From Palsa-872 sp036844615 (GTDB lineage: Bacteria; Chloroflexota; Dormibacteria; Dormibacterales; Dormibacteraceae), in contig DAIUFK010000003.1 of NCBI GenBank assembly GCA_036844615.1, forward strand, positions 1 through 64,000: DNA of 64,000 nucleotides, given 5' to 3'. The translations under genes were made by a program, and so were the position numbers. Positions 1 to 8,161 of the stretch are shown one piece after another. The notes beneath the pieces were generated by a model. It saw only the letters and a list, made by a program, of their open reading frames with translations. It did not search any database and had not been told where the DNA came from. Position 1 is the stretch's first letter; each line of letters starts with the position of its first letter.

Positions 1-7
1 CCATTAT

Positions 8-1018
8 CTATCCGCCGTCCCCGGTCGGCGCCTTGCGCGGTGCCTTACGAGGGCGCGCGCCCATCGTCCCAATGATCTCCTCGGCGGCCCGGTACGGAGT
101 GCCGTCCGCCAGGAGCTTCCTGGTCAGGGCCCCATCCTCCGCCAGGGCCTGGCGGGCCTGCTCGCGGGCGAGCTCGGCCACCACCTCGGACGTCTCGTCC
201 TTCAGCCTGCGCTCGGCAAGCTCACTCGCCATTCCTGTCGATTCGAGGTATCGCCGATGGGCCTCGATCGCGGCCCAGAGCTCGTCGATCCCCTCCTGGC
301 GGGCCGCAACCGTCGGGATGATCGGCGGCTTCCAGGCCTTTGGCGCACCGGCCCCGTGCGCCCGGGGTGCGTTGAGGCTGAGCATCCCGCGCAGCTCCAT
401 CACGACTCGCTGGTGACCTTCAAGGTCAGCCTTGTTGACGACGAAAATGTCGGCGATCTCGAGGATGCCCGCCTTGATCATCTGGACGCCGTCTCCCAGG
501 TTCGGCGTCATCACGACCACCGTGGTGTCGGCGACCGCCGCTATCTCCAGCTCGGACTGTCCGACGCCGACGGTCTCGAGGATCACCTGGTCGAAGCCGA
601 AGGCCGCGAGGAGCCTTATCGCCTCTCGCGCAGCGAGCGACAGGCCGCCGAGGTGGCCGCGGGCGCCCATGCTGCGAATGAAGACCTTGGCGTCGAGCGC
701 GTGGCGCTGCATCCTGATTCGATCGCCGAGGATGGCCCCCCCAGTGAAGGGAGAGTTGGGGTCGGTGGCGATGACTCCCACCGACTTGCCCTGCTTCCGC
801 AGGAGCGCCACAAGGGCGTCCACGAGGGTCGATTTGCCAGTCCCGGGAGCGCCAGTGAAGCCGACGACCGGAGCCATGCTCGCTCTGCCGCGAGGCGGCT
901 CCTCCAGCGCGCGCACCGAGGGATCTCGCCGCTCGACAAGGCTGATCGCCCGAGCCAGGGCCCGGATGTCGCCGGCTCGAAACCGCTTCGCCAGCTCGCC
1001 ATCATGGTTAGAGGCCAC
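8..1018 (-). CDS. meaB: Methylmalonyl-CoA mutase-associated GTPase MeaB
   Basis: G3E-family P-loop GTPase (336 aa) that loads and protects the cobalamin cofactor of methylmalonyl-CoA mutase. The Walker A motif GAPGTGKST is at residues 56-64, and NKAD, the guanine-specificity motif, appears later. The length is normal for MeaB/ArgK. The start is GTG at 1018. The mutase large subunit it should serve is encoded on the same strand at 14337-15905, not adjacent. The separate B12-binding mutase subunit is not in this window and could lie left of position 1. Family assignment is firm; the partner is inferred from family knowledge. Confidence 0.95.
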   Translation of the reverse strand: MASNHDGELAKRFRAGDIRALARAISLVERRDPSVRALEEPPRGRASMAPVVGFTGAPGTGKSTLVDALVALLRKQGKSVGVIATDPNSPFTGGAILGDRIRMQRHALDAKVFIRSMGARGHLGGLSLAAREAIRLLAAFGFDQVILETVGVGQSELEIAAVADTTVVVMTPNLGDGVQMIKAGILEIADIFVVNKADLEGHQRVVMELRGMLSLNAPRAHGAGAPKAWKPPIIPTVAARQEGIDELWAAIEAHRRYLESTGMASELAERRLKDETSEVVAELAREQARQALAEDGALTRKLLADGTPYRAAEEIIGTMGARPRKAPRKAPTGDGG

Positions 1019-1062
1019 CCAGCAAACCTAACGCACCGGCGCGTCAGGATTCGAGACTTGCG

Positions 1063-2517
1063 CTAGTACCCGAGAAAGTGGCTCGCGTAGTCATGGCCGA
1101 GGACGACGACGAGGCCGTAGCTCTGCTGGCCGCGGGCTGGGGCAGGTTTCGTCGCAGTGGCCTGCACTATGGTGGCGCCGAAGTAGGTCGCCAGCCATTT
1201 CGCCGTCTGCGAGAACTGGCCGCCGGAGTAGTCGAGGATGACTGTCTTGGACACCGCCGCGTGCCCCACGGGGTCGGCCAGCTGCAATCCGGTGGGGTCG
1301 AGCATGTCGGTGACCCTGCCGCTGAGATCCGTGAAGTTGTTCGACCCGTTGACGATCTGGACAGGGGCTTTCTCGGCGAGCACGTTGGGGTCGATAAGCA
1401 CCGACCTCAAATACCTGTGGATCATCGTGTAGCTCGGGTCGAGAGGGCAGAGCTGCGAGACGGAGGGACCCATTCCGCAGTTGCCGGAGCCCAGGAGGTT
1501 GCCCTGCGTCCCCGGCGCTGGAGCGGTCAGCGCCACCTTGATGATCGACGAGTTCGGGAGGTTCTTTCCCCAGTCGTAGATGGCCTTCATGTCCGAGAGC
1601 GTCATGTCGGTGGTGATGTTCTTCTGCAGCGCGCTCAAGAGCGCGGGCGCCTTCGAGAACCCGTTGACCGAGGTGGTCTTCTGCTTGATCGCGTACATGA
1701 TGTCCTGCTGGCGGCGAGCTCGCCCGAAGTCGGATGACTGCTCGGCCTGGAGCGCGTGCCTGGAACGAGCCACCTCAAGCGCCTGTTCACCGTTCAGGTG
1801 CTGGCACCCTGCCTTGAAGTGGATAGGGTGATAGCCACCTGAATAGTCGGGGTAGGTGGTGTCGTCGAGATTCGTGGCCAGGCAGACGTCCACCCCGCCC
1901 AGCGCGTTGACCATGTCGCGAAAGGCGACGAAGTCGACGGCGATGAACCTGTCGAATGTGAGCCCTGTGATCTTCCCGACCTCATGCTCGGCAGCCTTGC
2001 CACCTGCATTGCGCCCTGTATATGCCTTGGCGACGCAGCAGATGATGTTCGTGAAAGGCACCTCGTAGGCGGCATTGATCTTGTTCGCCCACGTCCTGCT
2101 GGAGGGGTCCTGGAGATTCATGTTGACAACGAGGTCCCGCGGTATCGAAGCGAGCATCACGCGGTCGCTGGCCGGATCGATGGTCACCGCCATGATCGAG
2201 TCGGTCAGGTATGGGGCGTCGTTCTGGTAGCCGCCCCTGCCAAGCAGAAGGATGTTGACCCGCTGGCCGTGCTTCAGCTTGTATGCGATGGTGCCCGGCG
2301 CCGGCTCGATCGCCTGGACGACCTCGCCCAGCGGATTGAGGTGCTGCCCGGTGATCCCGGCCATGAAGTTGTCGAGCCTCTGATAGGTCAGGGTTGCGCC
2401 CACGAGGACGAACACCAACAGGGCGGCAACGATCAACGCCGGGACCGAGCGGGTCAGGCGGTAGGAGATGTGATAGCGAGATCGCCTGGCCCTTGGCCGA
2501 GCCCTACGCATGCGCAC
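1063..2517 (-). CDS. LytR-CpsA-Psr (LCP) family cell-wall ligase
   Basis: 484 aa. An Arg-rich cytoplasmic head is followed by one membrane helix (about residues 24-45) and an extracellular LCP domain: NILLLGRGG, TDSIMAVTIDP and the conserved SIPRDL with its phosphate-binding Arg. A C-terminal LytR_C-type domain follows from about residue 390 (QIVNGSNN). LCP enzymes transfer undecaprenyl-linked glycopolymers onto peptidoglycan or a lipid acceptor outside the membrane. The start is GTG at 2517, with an in-frame ATG two codons later. It lies 44 bp upstream of meaB on the same strand, with no evident functional link. Confidence 0.9.
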   Translation of the reverse strand: MRMRRARPRARRSRYHISYRLTRSVPALIVAALLVFVLVGATLTYQRLDNFMAGITGQHLNPLGEVVQAIEPAPGTIAYKLKHGQRVNILLLGRGGYQNDAPYLTDSIMAVTIDPASDRVMLASIPRDLVVNMNLQDPSSRTWANKINAAYEVPFTNIICCVAKAYTGRNAGGKAAEHEVGKITGLTFDRFIAVDFVAFRDMVNALGGVDVCLATNLDDTTYPDYSGGYHPIHFKAGCQHLNGEQALEVARSRHALQAEQSSDFGRARRQQDIMYAIKQKTTSVNGFSKAPALLSALQKNITTDMTLSDMKAIYDWGKNLPNSSIIKVALTAPAPGTQGNLLGSGNCGMGPSVSQLCPLDPSYTMIHRYLRSVLIDPNVLAEKAPVQIVNGSNNFTDLSGRVTDMLDPTGLQLADPVGHAAVSKTVILDYSGGQFSQTAKWLATYFGATIVQATATKPAPARGQQSYGLVVVLGHDYASHFLGY

Positions 2518-2580
2518 GGGGATTCTAGCGTCCAGGCCTTAAGGAACGGTGATCAGACCCAGATCGTTACGCGCGCCGGC

Positions 2581-3030
2581 CTATGGCCCCGATGAGGTCG
2601 AAGCACTGTGCGCGACGACGAAGACCCACCAGATCACCTCGATGCAGGTGAGGACGAAGCCCACGATGCCCAGGATCATGCCGGCGAGCGCAAGGCCGCC
2701 TCCACCCACTGTCCCGCCGCTTGCAGCTATCCGCTGGCGGGAGATGAATCCCATGATCGCGGCGGCGGGCCCAAGGATGAGCCCCAGGCAGATCCAGAAG
2801 CAGACGACTGCAAGGATGCCAGTGATCAGCGCCCCTATCGCCAGGCCGTCGGTCCTCGGCCCGACGAAGCCGGCCGTAGCCGGCGCGAAACCGCCGGGAG
2901 GAGGCGGCACGTACCCCGCGGGGGGCGGCGATGGCGTGAAACCCCCGCCCCCAGGGGGCGGCGGTGGCGGCGGCGGAGGTGGCACGTGGCCGCCACCGGC
3001 GGGCGGCGGCGGCGGCGGCAAGTCCGACAT
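2581..3030 (-). CDS. DUF4190-type small membrane protein with Pro/Gly-rich head
   Basis: 149 aa. Residues 1-60 are almost only Pro, Gly and Ala, and this low-complexity stretch is G-run-rich in the DNA. Residues about 75-140 hold two membrane helices around a short loop with SRQRI, the DUF4190 layout. A strong Shine-Dalgarno (GGAGGAG) sits 5 nt before the ATG. It belongs with the next two upstream genes (DUF4013, second DUF4190) as a cluster of small membrane proteins of unknown function. Confidence 0.8.
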   Translation of the reverse strand: MSDLPPPPPPAGGGHVPPPPPPPPPPGGGGFTPSPPPAGYVPPPPGGFAPATAGFVGPRTDGLAIGALITGILAVVCFWICLGLILGPAAAIMGFISRQRIAASGGTVGGGGLALAGMILGIVGFVLTCIEVIWWVFVVAHSASTSSGP

Positions 3031-3062
3031 CTAACTCCTCCTAACGCCGCGGCTGCGGCGCA

Positions 3063-3701
3063 CTACCCCTTCTCGAAGCTGTGGACTATCCAGGCCTGCA
3101 TCGCAAGCGCATACGCCGTTGTCACCAGCACGCCGATCCCGCAAAAGATCGAACCCAGAGAGCCGACAAAGCTGGCGGCGATCAGCATAAGGCCGGCGAT
3201 CAGGGTGTGCGTCAGGTTCAGACGGCAGCGCCTGATCACCGCGCCGACCTGGATCCCGCCGCTGACGCCTCCCCTGTCGGTCGCCAGCACTATCGCGGGC
3301 GTGGCGAAGGTCAGACCGAGGCTCAGCACGGTGACAGCACTGAAGCCCAGGAGATTGAGAAACACCGCGAGCACGATGAGGGCGCCGTTGGCAGACCCCT
3401 GACCCTGGTGCGCCGCCAGGGCGATCGCAGGGACGAAGATGACAATCGCGACGACTGCGATCGCTATCGCGTAGAGGAGCTCGACCGCAAACAGTCGGAA
3501 GCCGCGCCCGAGGTAGCTCAGGTTGGCAGGGGCGAGCCTGTCCTGGCCCGCACGCAGGTTGTCGAGCGATGCGAGCATCCACCCGAGCCCGTTGATCGAG
3601 CCGACGATCGGGATCAAGAGGATCAACGCAATGATCAGCAGCTTTGAGATCCAATCGGGGTCGCGAAACGGCCAGGTGAACGCTTCGGTGATGCGTTCCA
3701 C
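3063..3701 (-). CDS. DUF4013-like integral membrane protein
   Basis: 212 aa, about five hydrophobic segments. The opening, an amphipathic start followed by WPFRDPDWISKLLI, is typical of DUF4013 proteins, as is the later paired-helix Ile/Val/Ala pattern. The start is GTG at 3701, three bases after the stop of the upstream gene, so the two are probably co-translated. It sits between two DUF4190-like genes, suggesting a common membrane role that cannot be named from sequence. Confidence 0.75.
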   Translation of the reverse strand: MERITEAFTWPFRDPDWISKLLIIALILLIPIVGSINGLGWMLASLDNLRAGQDRLAPANLSYLGRGFRLFAVELLYAIAIAVVAIVIFVPAIALAAHQGQGSANGALIVLAVFLNLLGFSAVTVLSLGLTFATPAIVLATDRGGVSGGIQVGAVIRRCRLNLTHTLIAGLMLIAASFVGSLGSIFCGIGVLVTTAYALAMQAWIVHSFEKG

Positions 3702-3704
3702 GAA

Positions 3705-4085
3705 CTACACGAAAGTGGTGGGAGCCGAGATGACCACGAGTAGCAGGACCAGCCACACCAGGCTGATGACCGCTCCGATTGCGGTGGCCACGACGCCGAG
3801 CACCCAGCCCATCACCGCAACGCTGCGCCCGCCCGCCGTGCCAGGCGTCTCGTCGATGCGCGAGATCGCCGACCGGCCCATGAAATAGCCAAGGGGCCCA
3901 AGAGCAAGACCCGGGAGGCCGAACGGCAGTCCGAGCATGATGCCGAAGATCGAGGCGATGAGCGAGGTGATGGCGCGCCCGTCGGTGGGTGCGGCCCTCC
4001 CAAGACGCGGCGGCGGGTAGGGTGGTGGCGGGTGATAAGGCGCCACAGTGGTAGGCGGTGCGGCCGAAGGCGGCGAGATGCTCAC
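3705..4085 (-). CDS. DUF4190-domain membrane protein
   Basis: 126 aa. A Pro-rich N-terminus (residues 1-35) precedes two membrane helices separated by a loop containing GRSAISRIDETPG, the DUF4190 hallmark. The start is GTG at 4085 and shares a GTGA overlap with the stop of the acyl-CoA dehydrogenase upstream, so translation is coupled to that gene. It resembles the protein at 2581-3030 in plan, suggesting an old duplication around the DUF4013 gene. Confidence 0.8.
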   Translation of the reverse strand: MSISPPSAAPPTTVAPYHPPPPYPPPRLGRAAPTDGRAITSLIASIFGIMLGLPFGLPGLALGPLGYFMGRSAISRIDETPGTAGGRSVAVMGWVLGVVATAIGAVISLVWLVLLLVVISAPTTFV

Positions 4086-5221
4086 CTGAGCAGGGATCTC
4101 GCGATAACCACCCTCTGGATCTGGTTTGTCCCCTCGTAAATCTGCGTGATCTTCGCGTCTCTCATCATCCGCTCGACCGGGTAGTCGCTGATGTAGCCGT
4201 AGCCGCCGAGGAGCTGCACGCAGTCGGTTGTCGCCTTCATCGCCATGTCCGAGGCAAAGAGCTTCGCCATCGCGGCGATCCTGGTCAGGTCCGGCGATTT
4301 CTCGTCCACCTTCGTCGCCGCTCGATAGACGAGGTGGCGCGCGGCTTCGATCTGGGTGGCGATGTCGGCGAGCATGAACTGGATGCCCTGGAAGCTCGCG
4401 ATCGGCTGGCCGAACTGCTTCCTTTCCTTGACGTAGTTCAGCGCGTACTCGAAAGCGCCCTCGGCGATGCCGAGCGCCTGCGCGCCGATGCCAGGACGCG
4501 AGCGGTCGAGGACTGCGAGCGCGATCTTGAAGCCCGCACCCTCGTCGCCGAGCCTGTTGGCAACCGGAACCTTCACGTCCTCGAACACAAGCTGGGCGGT
4601 CGGCGAGCCGCGAATACCGAGCTTGTGCTCCAGCTTCTCAGCTTTCCAGGGGCTCTCCTCGCGCTCGAGCACGAAAGCTGAGATGCCATGTTGCTTCGCT
4701 TCAGGGTCGGTCTGAGCGAAGACGACAAGGGTTCCCGCAACGCTGCCGCCGGTGATGAACTGCTTGGTGCCGTTGAGCACGTACGCGTTGCCGTGGCGGA
4801 CCGCACGGGTCTTCATCGCCGCGGCATCGGAGCCGCTGCCAGTCTCAGATAGCGCGTAAGCGGCTACCCTTTCGCCCGCCGCAAGCGGGGGACAGAGCCG
4901 CTTCTTCTGGTCTTCCGAGCCTGCGACGAGGATCGGATACGAGCCCAGCGCCTGGACGGCCAGGATGAGCGATGAGGTGGCGCATGCCTTGGCGATCTCC
5001 TCGATGCCCATGCAGATCGTCACGCTGGAGCCGGAGATCCCTCCGTACTGCTCGGGGAATGGGATGCCCAGAATGCCGTTGTCGGCGAAGAGCTTTTCGA
5101 TGTCCTTCGGGTATTCGGCCTTCGCGTCGATCTCAGCCGCGCGAGGGGCTACCTTGTCCTGGACGAGCTCGCGAATCGTGTCCCGAATCGCAACTTGCTC
5201 CGCGGAGAACTCGAAGTCCAT
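4082..5221 (-). CDS. Acyl-CoA dehydrogenase (first copy)
   Basis: 379 aa FAD enzyme of the acyl-CoA dehydrogenase family. It oxidises an acyl-CoA at the alpha-beta carbons and passes electrons to ETF. Visible motifs: YALSETGSGSDA (flavin-contact region), the catalytic-base region IYEGTNQ near the C-terminus, and the QLLGGYGYI stretch. All three family domains are present. The start is ATG at 5221, 10 bp after the stop of the second copy, so the two are co-transcribed. Chain-length preference is not readable by eye. Confidence 0.93.
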   Translation of the reverse strand: MDFEFSAEQVAIRDTIRELVQDKVAPRAAEIDAKAEYPKDIEKLFADNGILGIPFPEQYGGISGSSVTICMGIEEIAKACATSSLILAVQALGSYPILVAGSEDQKKRLCPPLAAGERVAAYALSETGSGSDAAAMKTRAVRHGNAYVLNGTKQFITGGSVAGTLVVFAQTDPEAKQHGISAFVLEREESPWKAEKLEHKLGIRGSPTAQLVFEDVKVPVANRLGDEGAGFKIALAVLDRSRPGIGAQALGIAEGAFEYALNYVKERKQFGQPIASFQGIQFMLADIATQIEAARHLVYRAATKVDEKSPDLTRIAAMAKLFASDMAMKATTDCVQLLGGYGYISDYPVERMMRDAKITQIYEGTNQIQRVVIARSLLR

Positions 5222-5231
5222 CGAAGTGAGA

Positions 5232-6350
5232 TTAACGGAGGAGGTCTCTGGCGATGACTATTCGCTGGACCTGGTTGGAGCCTTCGTAGATCTGGAGGGC
5301 CTTGGCGTCGCGGAAATGGCGCTCGAAAGGACTGCCCTTGGAGGCGCCCTCCTCTCCCGCCAGCTGTAGAGCGTCGGTGGCGAGGTCCATCGCTGTGTCG
5401 GTGCAGTGCAGCTTGGCCATCGAAGCCTGGCGCGTGAACGGACGCCCGTTGCTGCACAGCCACGCCGCGTGGTATGCCAGCAGGCGCGCCGACTCCAGCC
5501 GCGTCGCCATGTCCGCGAGCGTGAACTCGTCACCCTGCGCGCGCTCCCGGTCCGCCAGCAGAGCTCGCGATTCGTCTACCGCCGCCTGTGCGATGCCGAG
5601 CGCCTGGCCGGATATCCCGATGCGGCCTGAGTCGAGCGCCCGCATCGCTACCGTGAAGCCCTCGCCTTCGCCGCCGAGCCGGTTGGCGGCGGGCACCACT
5701 ACATCCTCGAGCACGAGCTCGCCGGTGGGCGAGCCGTGGAGGCCCATCTTCTTGAAGAGCTGGCCGACCCGAACGCCTGCCGCGTCGCCAGGCACGAGGA
5801 ATGCGGTGACTCCCGCCGCCTTCTCATCAGGCCCGGTCCTGGCGAAGACGACATACAGGCCCGCGCGGCCGATGTTGGTGATGAAAACCTTGGTGCCGTT
5901 CAGAACGTAGTCGTTGCCTTTCCGTCGGGCGGTCATCGTCAACGACGCGGCGTCCGAGCCGGAAGCGGGCTCGGTCAGCGCAAAGGCGCCCAAGAGCTCA
6001 CCCGATGCCAGTGGCGGCAGCCAGCGCCGCTTCTGCTCCTCGGTGCCGAACAGGAGGATCGGCTCGCTGCCCACGCTCGTATGCACGTCGACGATGACCG
6101 AGGTGGACGCGCAGGCCTGCGCGAGCTCTTCGATGCAGACCGCAAACGCGATTGCGTCGAGCCCGGCCCCTCCGTACTCGCTCGGGATCAGGACGCCGAG
6201 CAGGCCCGCGGCAGCGGCCGCACTGACAGCTTCGTCCGGAAATCGATAGTCGCGATCGACCTCCGCGGCGTGCGGCAGAGCCACGCCCTGCGCCAGCTCG
6301 CGCACGACTGACCGGAAGGCCGCGTGCTGGGGCGCCAAATCCAGGTCCAT
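5232..6350 (-). CDS. Acyl-CoA dehydrogenase (second copy)
   Basis: 372 aa. Contains FALTEPASGSDAAS, FITNIGRA and the catalytic-base region IYEGSNQVQR. The reading frame is open much further upstream (to 6965), but homology begins only at MDLDLAPQHAAF, so the ATG at 6350 is chosen. The longer version would also overlap two genes on the other strand. It diverges from the unknown gene at 6381 across 30 bp, so this is probably the promoter for the two-gene acyl-CoA dehydrogenase unit. Confidence 0.92.
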   Translation of the reverse strand: MDLDLAPQHAAFRSVVRELAQGVALPHAAEVDRDYRFPDEAVSAAAAAGLLGVLIPSEYGGAGLDAIAFAVCIEELAQACASTSVIVDVHTSVGSEPILLFGTEEQKRRWLPPLASGELLGAFALTEPASGSDAASLTMTARRKGNDYVLNGTKVFITNIGRAGLYVVFARTGPDEKAAGVTAFLVPGDAAGVRVGQLFKKMGLHGSPTGELVLEDVVVPAANRLGGEGEGFTVAMRALDSGRIGISGQALGIAQAAVDESRALLADRERAQGDEFTLADMATRLESARLLAYHAAWLCSNGRPFTRQASMAKLHCTDTAMDLATDALQLAGEEGASKGSPFERHFRDAKALQIYEGSNQVQRIVIARDLLR

Positions 6351-6380
6351 AGACCAGCCAACTAGAATAGGGAATCGGCC

Positions 6381-6803
6381 ATGGAAGCAGGACCTAGATA
6401 CCTCGAAGGCACAACGGTGGGAAGCGGGCGCGACATCATCGGGGTGCGACGCGACCGAATCGCGGACATCATCAGCACCGGCCGTGAGATCATCTCGCGG
6501 GCCAAGTCCGAGAAGCTCTTGCCCGACACCATCACCGGCGCAACCGCGGCTCTCCTTGTCACCATCGCGGGCTATGGCGAGCCGCTCTCCGAAGGGCAGT
6601 GGCGCGAGCTTGCGGGGGTGGTCGGCGGGATCATGCGCGATAACACGTACGCGGACCTCGCCAGGCTCCGAACGTTGATCACCCAGGAGCAATTTCTGAA
6701 CGTGGCACGCAACCAGGGCTACGCTCGCTTCATCAGGCGCCTCGACGATGGTCGCTGGGTCTGCGAGCTTGCCCCCAAGCTGGAAGATCTCCCTGACGAG
6801 TAA
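6381..6803 (+). CDS. Conserved-looking hypothetical protein
   Basis: 140 aa, not recognised. It is soluble and mainly helical by composition, without a signal peptide or membrane segment. The C-terminal half has a basic patch (ARNQGYARFIRRL) and ends acidic (EDLPDE). An AGGGAA purine stretch lies about 8 nt before the ATG, and a TAGAAT -10-like box sits just upstream of that. The next gene begins inside its 3' end, implying co-expression with the beta-propeller protein. Normal codon use for the window supports it as real. Confidence 0.7.
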   Translation: MEAGPRYLEGTTVGSGRDIIGVRRDRIADIISTGREIISRAKSEKLLPDTITGATAALLVTIAGYGEPLSEGQWRELAGVVGGIMRDNTYADLARLRTLITQEQFLNVARNQGYARFIRRLDDGRWVCELAPKLEDLPDE

Positions 6804-8007
6804 CCGGCTCCTTTCCATCCTGCGGTCGGGGCCGGTACGAATACTCGCCGCCGTGCTGCTGGCGGTTGTGATCCTGAGCCCTGCAGGCGCGGTGTTCGCT
6901 GTGGTCTGGACCACGCCGTACCTGGCGCCGAAGGCGCCCGAGTCGGCGGCGCCAACCGGACCCATCAGGGTCCAGCCCGCGCCCGACGTTCAGGCCGGCG
7001 GCCTGCCCCCAACGCCAGTCAACGTCTACGCCAACATCATGTCGGGGGTGGTGCCTTGCCCGCTCTGCAAAATCCCGCCGCGCGTCTACGTCCCCAACAG
7101 CGGGGCAGGCACCGTTGACGTGATCAACCCGCTGACTTTCAAGGTGATCGACCACTTTGCCGTCGGCTCCATCCCGCACCACGTCGCTCCGGCGTGGGAC
7201 ATGAGCGCGCTGTACGTCGACAACGAGGGCTCGAGCAGCTTGACGGTGATCAACGTCCACACAGGCAGGCCGTCAGGCACTATCAACATCCCCTACCCGT
7301 ACAACATCTACTTCACGCCAGATGGCACCAAGGCGATCGACGTGGTCGAGCGCCTGCAGCGCATCGAGTTCCGCGATCCCCACCGCGGCTGGAAGCTGCT
7401 CGCGACGGTCCAGATCCCATTCGCGGGCGCGGACCACATGGACTTCAGCGCCGACGGCAGCTACCTGATGATCTCGACTGAGTACACCGGCATGGTGGCG
7501 AAGGTCGACGTGATCAAGATGAAGCTGGTGGGATACGTCCATGTCGGGGGCCTGCCCATCGACGTCAAGCTCTCGCCGGACGGGACGGTCTTCTACGTGA
7601 GCAACCAGGGTCGCAGCGGAGTCTCGGTGGTCGACCCGATCGCAATGAAGGAGATCCAGTTCATTCCGACAGGGAAAGGAGCGCACGGCTTCCAGGTTTC
7701 CCGGGACACCAAATCGCTTTACGTTTCCAACCGCCTGGAGGGTTCGTTCTCGGTCATCGACTTCGCTACCCGCAAGGTGGTCGCCAAATGGTCGATACCC
7801 GGCGGTGGCAGCCCTGACATGCTCCAGCTAAACCCCGCTGGCACGCAACTGTGGGCGTCGGGCCGTTACAACGGCACCGTCTACGTCATGAGCACGATCA
7901 CGGGCAAGCTCATCGCCAGGATCGCCGTCGGCACAGAGGACCACGGCCTCACGTACTTCCCGAACGTGGGTCTGCACAGCCTCGGCCACAACGGCGTTTA
8001 TCGCTGA
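6748..8007 (+). CDS. Membrane-anchored or exported YVTN-type beta-propeller protein
   Basis: 419 aa if started at ATG 6748, which overlaps the previous gene by 56 nt; a later start is quite possible. One hydrophobic segment (about residues 30-52) serves as signal or anchor. A CPLC motif follows just before the propeller. From about residue 100 there are repeated blades of the YVTN/YncE kind (VYVPNSGAGTVDVI, LYVDNEGSSSLTVI, FYVSNQGRSGVSVV, LYVSNRLEGSFSVI). Such proteins bind ligands or partners outside the cytoplasm; no enzyme activity can be read. Confidence 0.8.
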   Translation: MVAGSASLPPSWKISLTSNRLLSILRSGPVRILAAVLLAVVILSPAGAVFAVVWTTPYLAPKAPESAAPTGPIRVQPAPDVQAGGLPPTPVNVYANIMSGVVPCPLCKIPPRVYVPNSGAGTVDVINPLTFKVIDHFAVGSIPHHVAPAWDMSALYVDNEGSSSLTVINVHTGRPSGTINIPYPYNIYFTPDGTKAIDVVERLQRIEFRDPHRGWKLLATVQIPFAGADHMDFSADGSYLMISTEYTGMVAKVDVIKMKLVGYVHVGGLPIDVKLSPDGTVFYVSNQGRSGVSVVDPIAMKEIQFIPTGKGAHGFQVSRDTKSLYVSNRLEGSFSVIDFATRKVVAKWSIPGGGSPDMLQLNPAGTQLWASGRYNGTVYVMSTITGKLIARIAVGTEDHGLTYFPNVGLHSLGHNGVYR

Positions 8008-8014
8008 CGCGATT

Positions 8015-8044
8015 ATGAGAGGGGACCCGGATGGTCCCCCTCAT
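8015..8044. terminator. Hairpin between convergent genes
   Basis: A strong inverted repeat, ATGAGaGGGGACC / GGTCCCCcTCAT with loop CGGAT, lies 8 bp after the propeller stop and about 120 bp after the acyl-CoA dehydrogenase stop on the other strand. It has no U-tract, so if it terminates it would be a U-less or bidirectional terminator. It is also the first of four hairpins in this spacer. Confidence 0.5.
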
Positions 8045-8049
8045 CGCGC

Positions 8050-8134
8050 GTGCGGCTTCGCCGCAGGGCTGCCTCCCGCGACTGCGTCGCGGGGACCCCA
8101 GAGGTAGCAAAGTCATGGCCGGGGGGACCCGGCC
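8050..8134. repeat. Hairpin cluster, intergenic locus 1
   Basis: Three further perfect stems follow the terminator-like one: TGCGGC-ttc-GCCGCA (8050-8064), CCCGCGAC-tgc-GTCGCGGG (about 8073-8091) and GGCCGGG-ggga-CCCGGCC (8117-8134). The last belongs to a hairpin type also found at 51149 and 59686. No coding potential is evident here. Confidence 0.6.
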
Positions 8135-8161
8135 AACCCTGCCACGACAGTGGATTGAGGT

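Noticed and set aside
257..1066. Long plus-strand frames opposite meaB
   Set aside because: Composition is that of antisense shadows in GC-rich DNA, and meaB on the other strand has all GTPase motifs.
5232..6965. 577-codon version of the second acyl-CoA dehydrogenase
   Set aside because: The first 205 residues match nothing and overlap two genes on the other strand; the family start is at 6350.
8015..8134. CRISPR array
   Set aside because: The hairpins are not identical repeats with regular spacers, and no cas gene is in the window.
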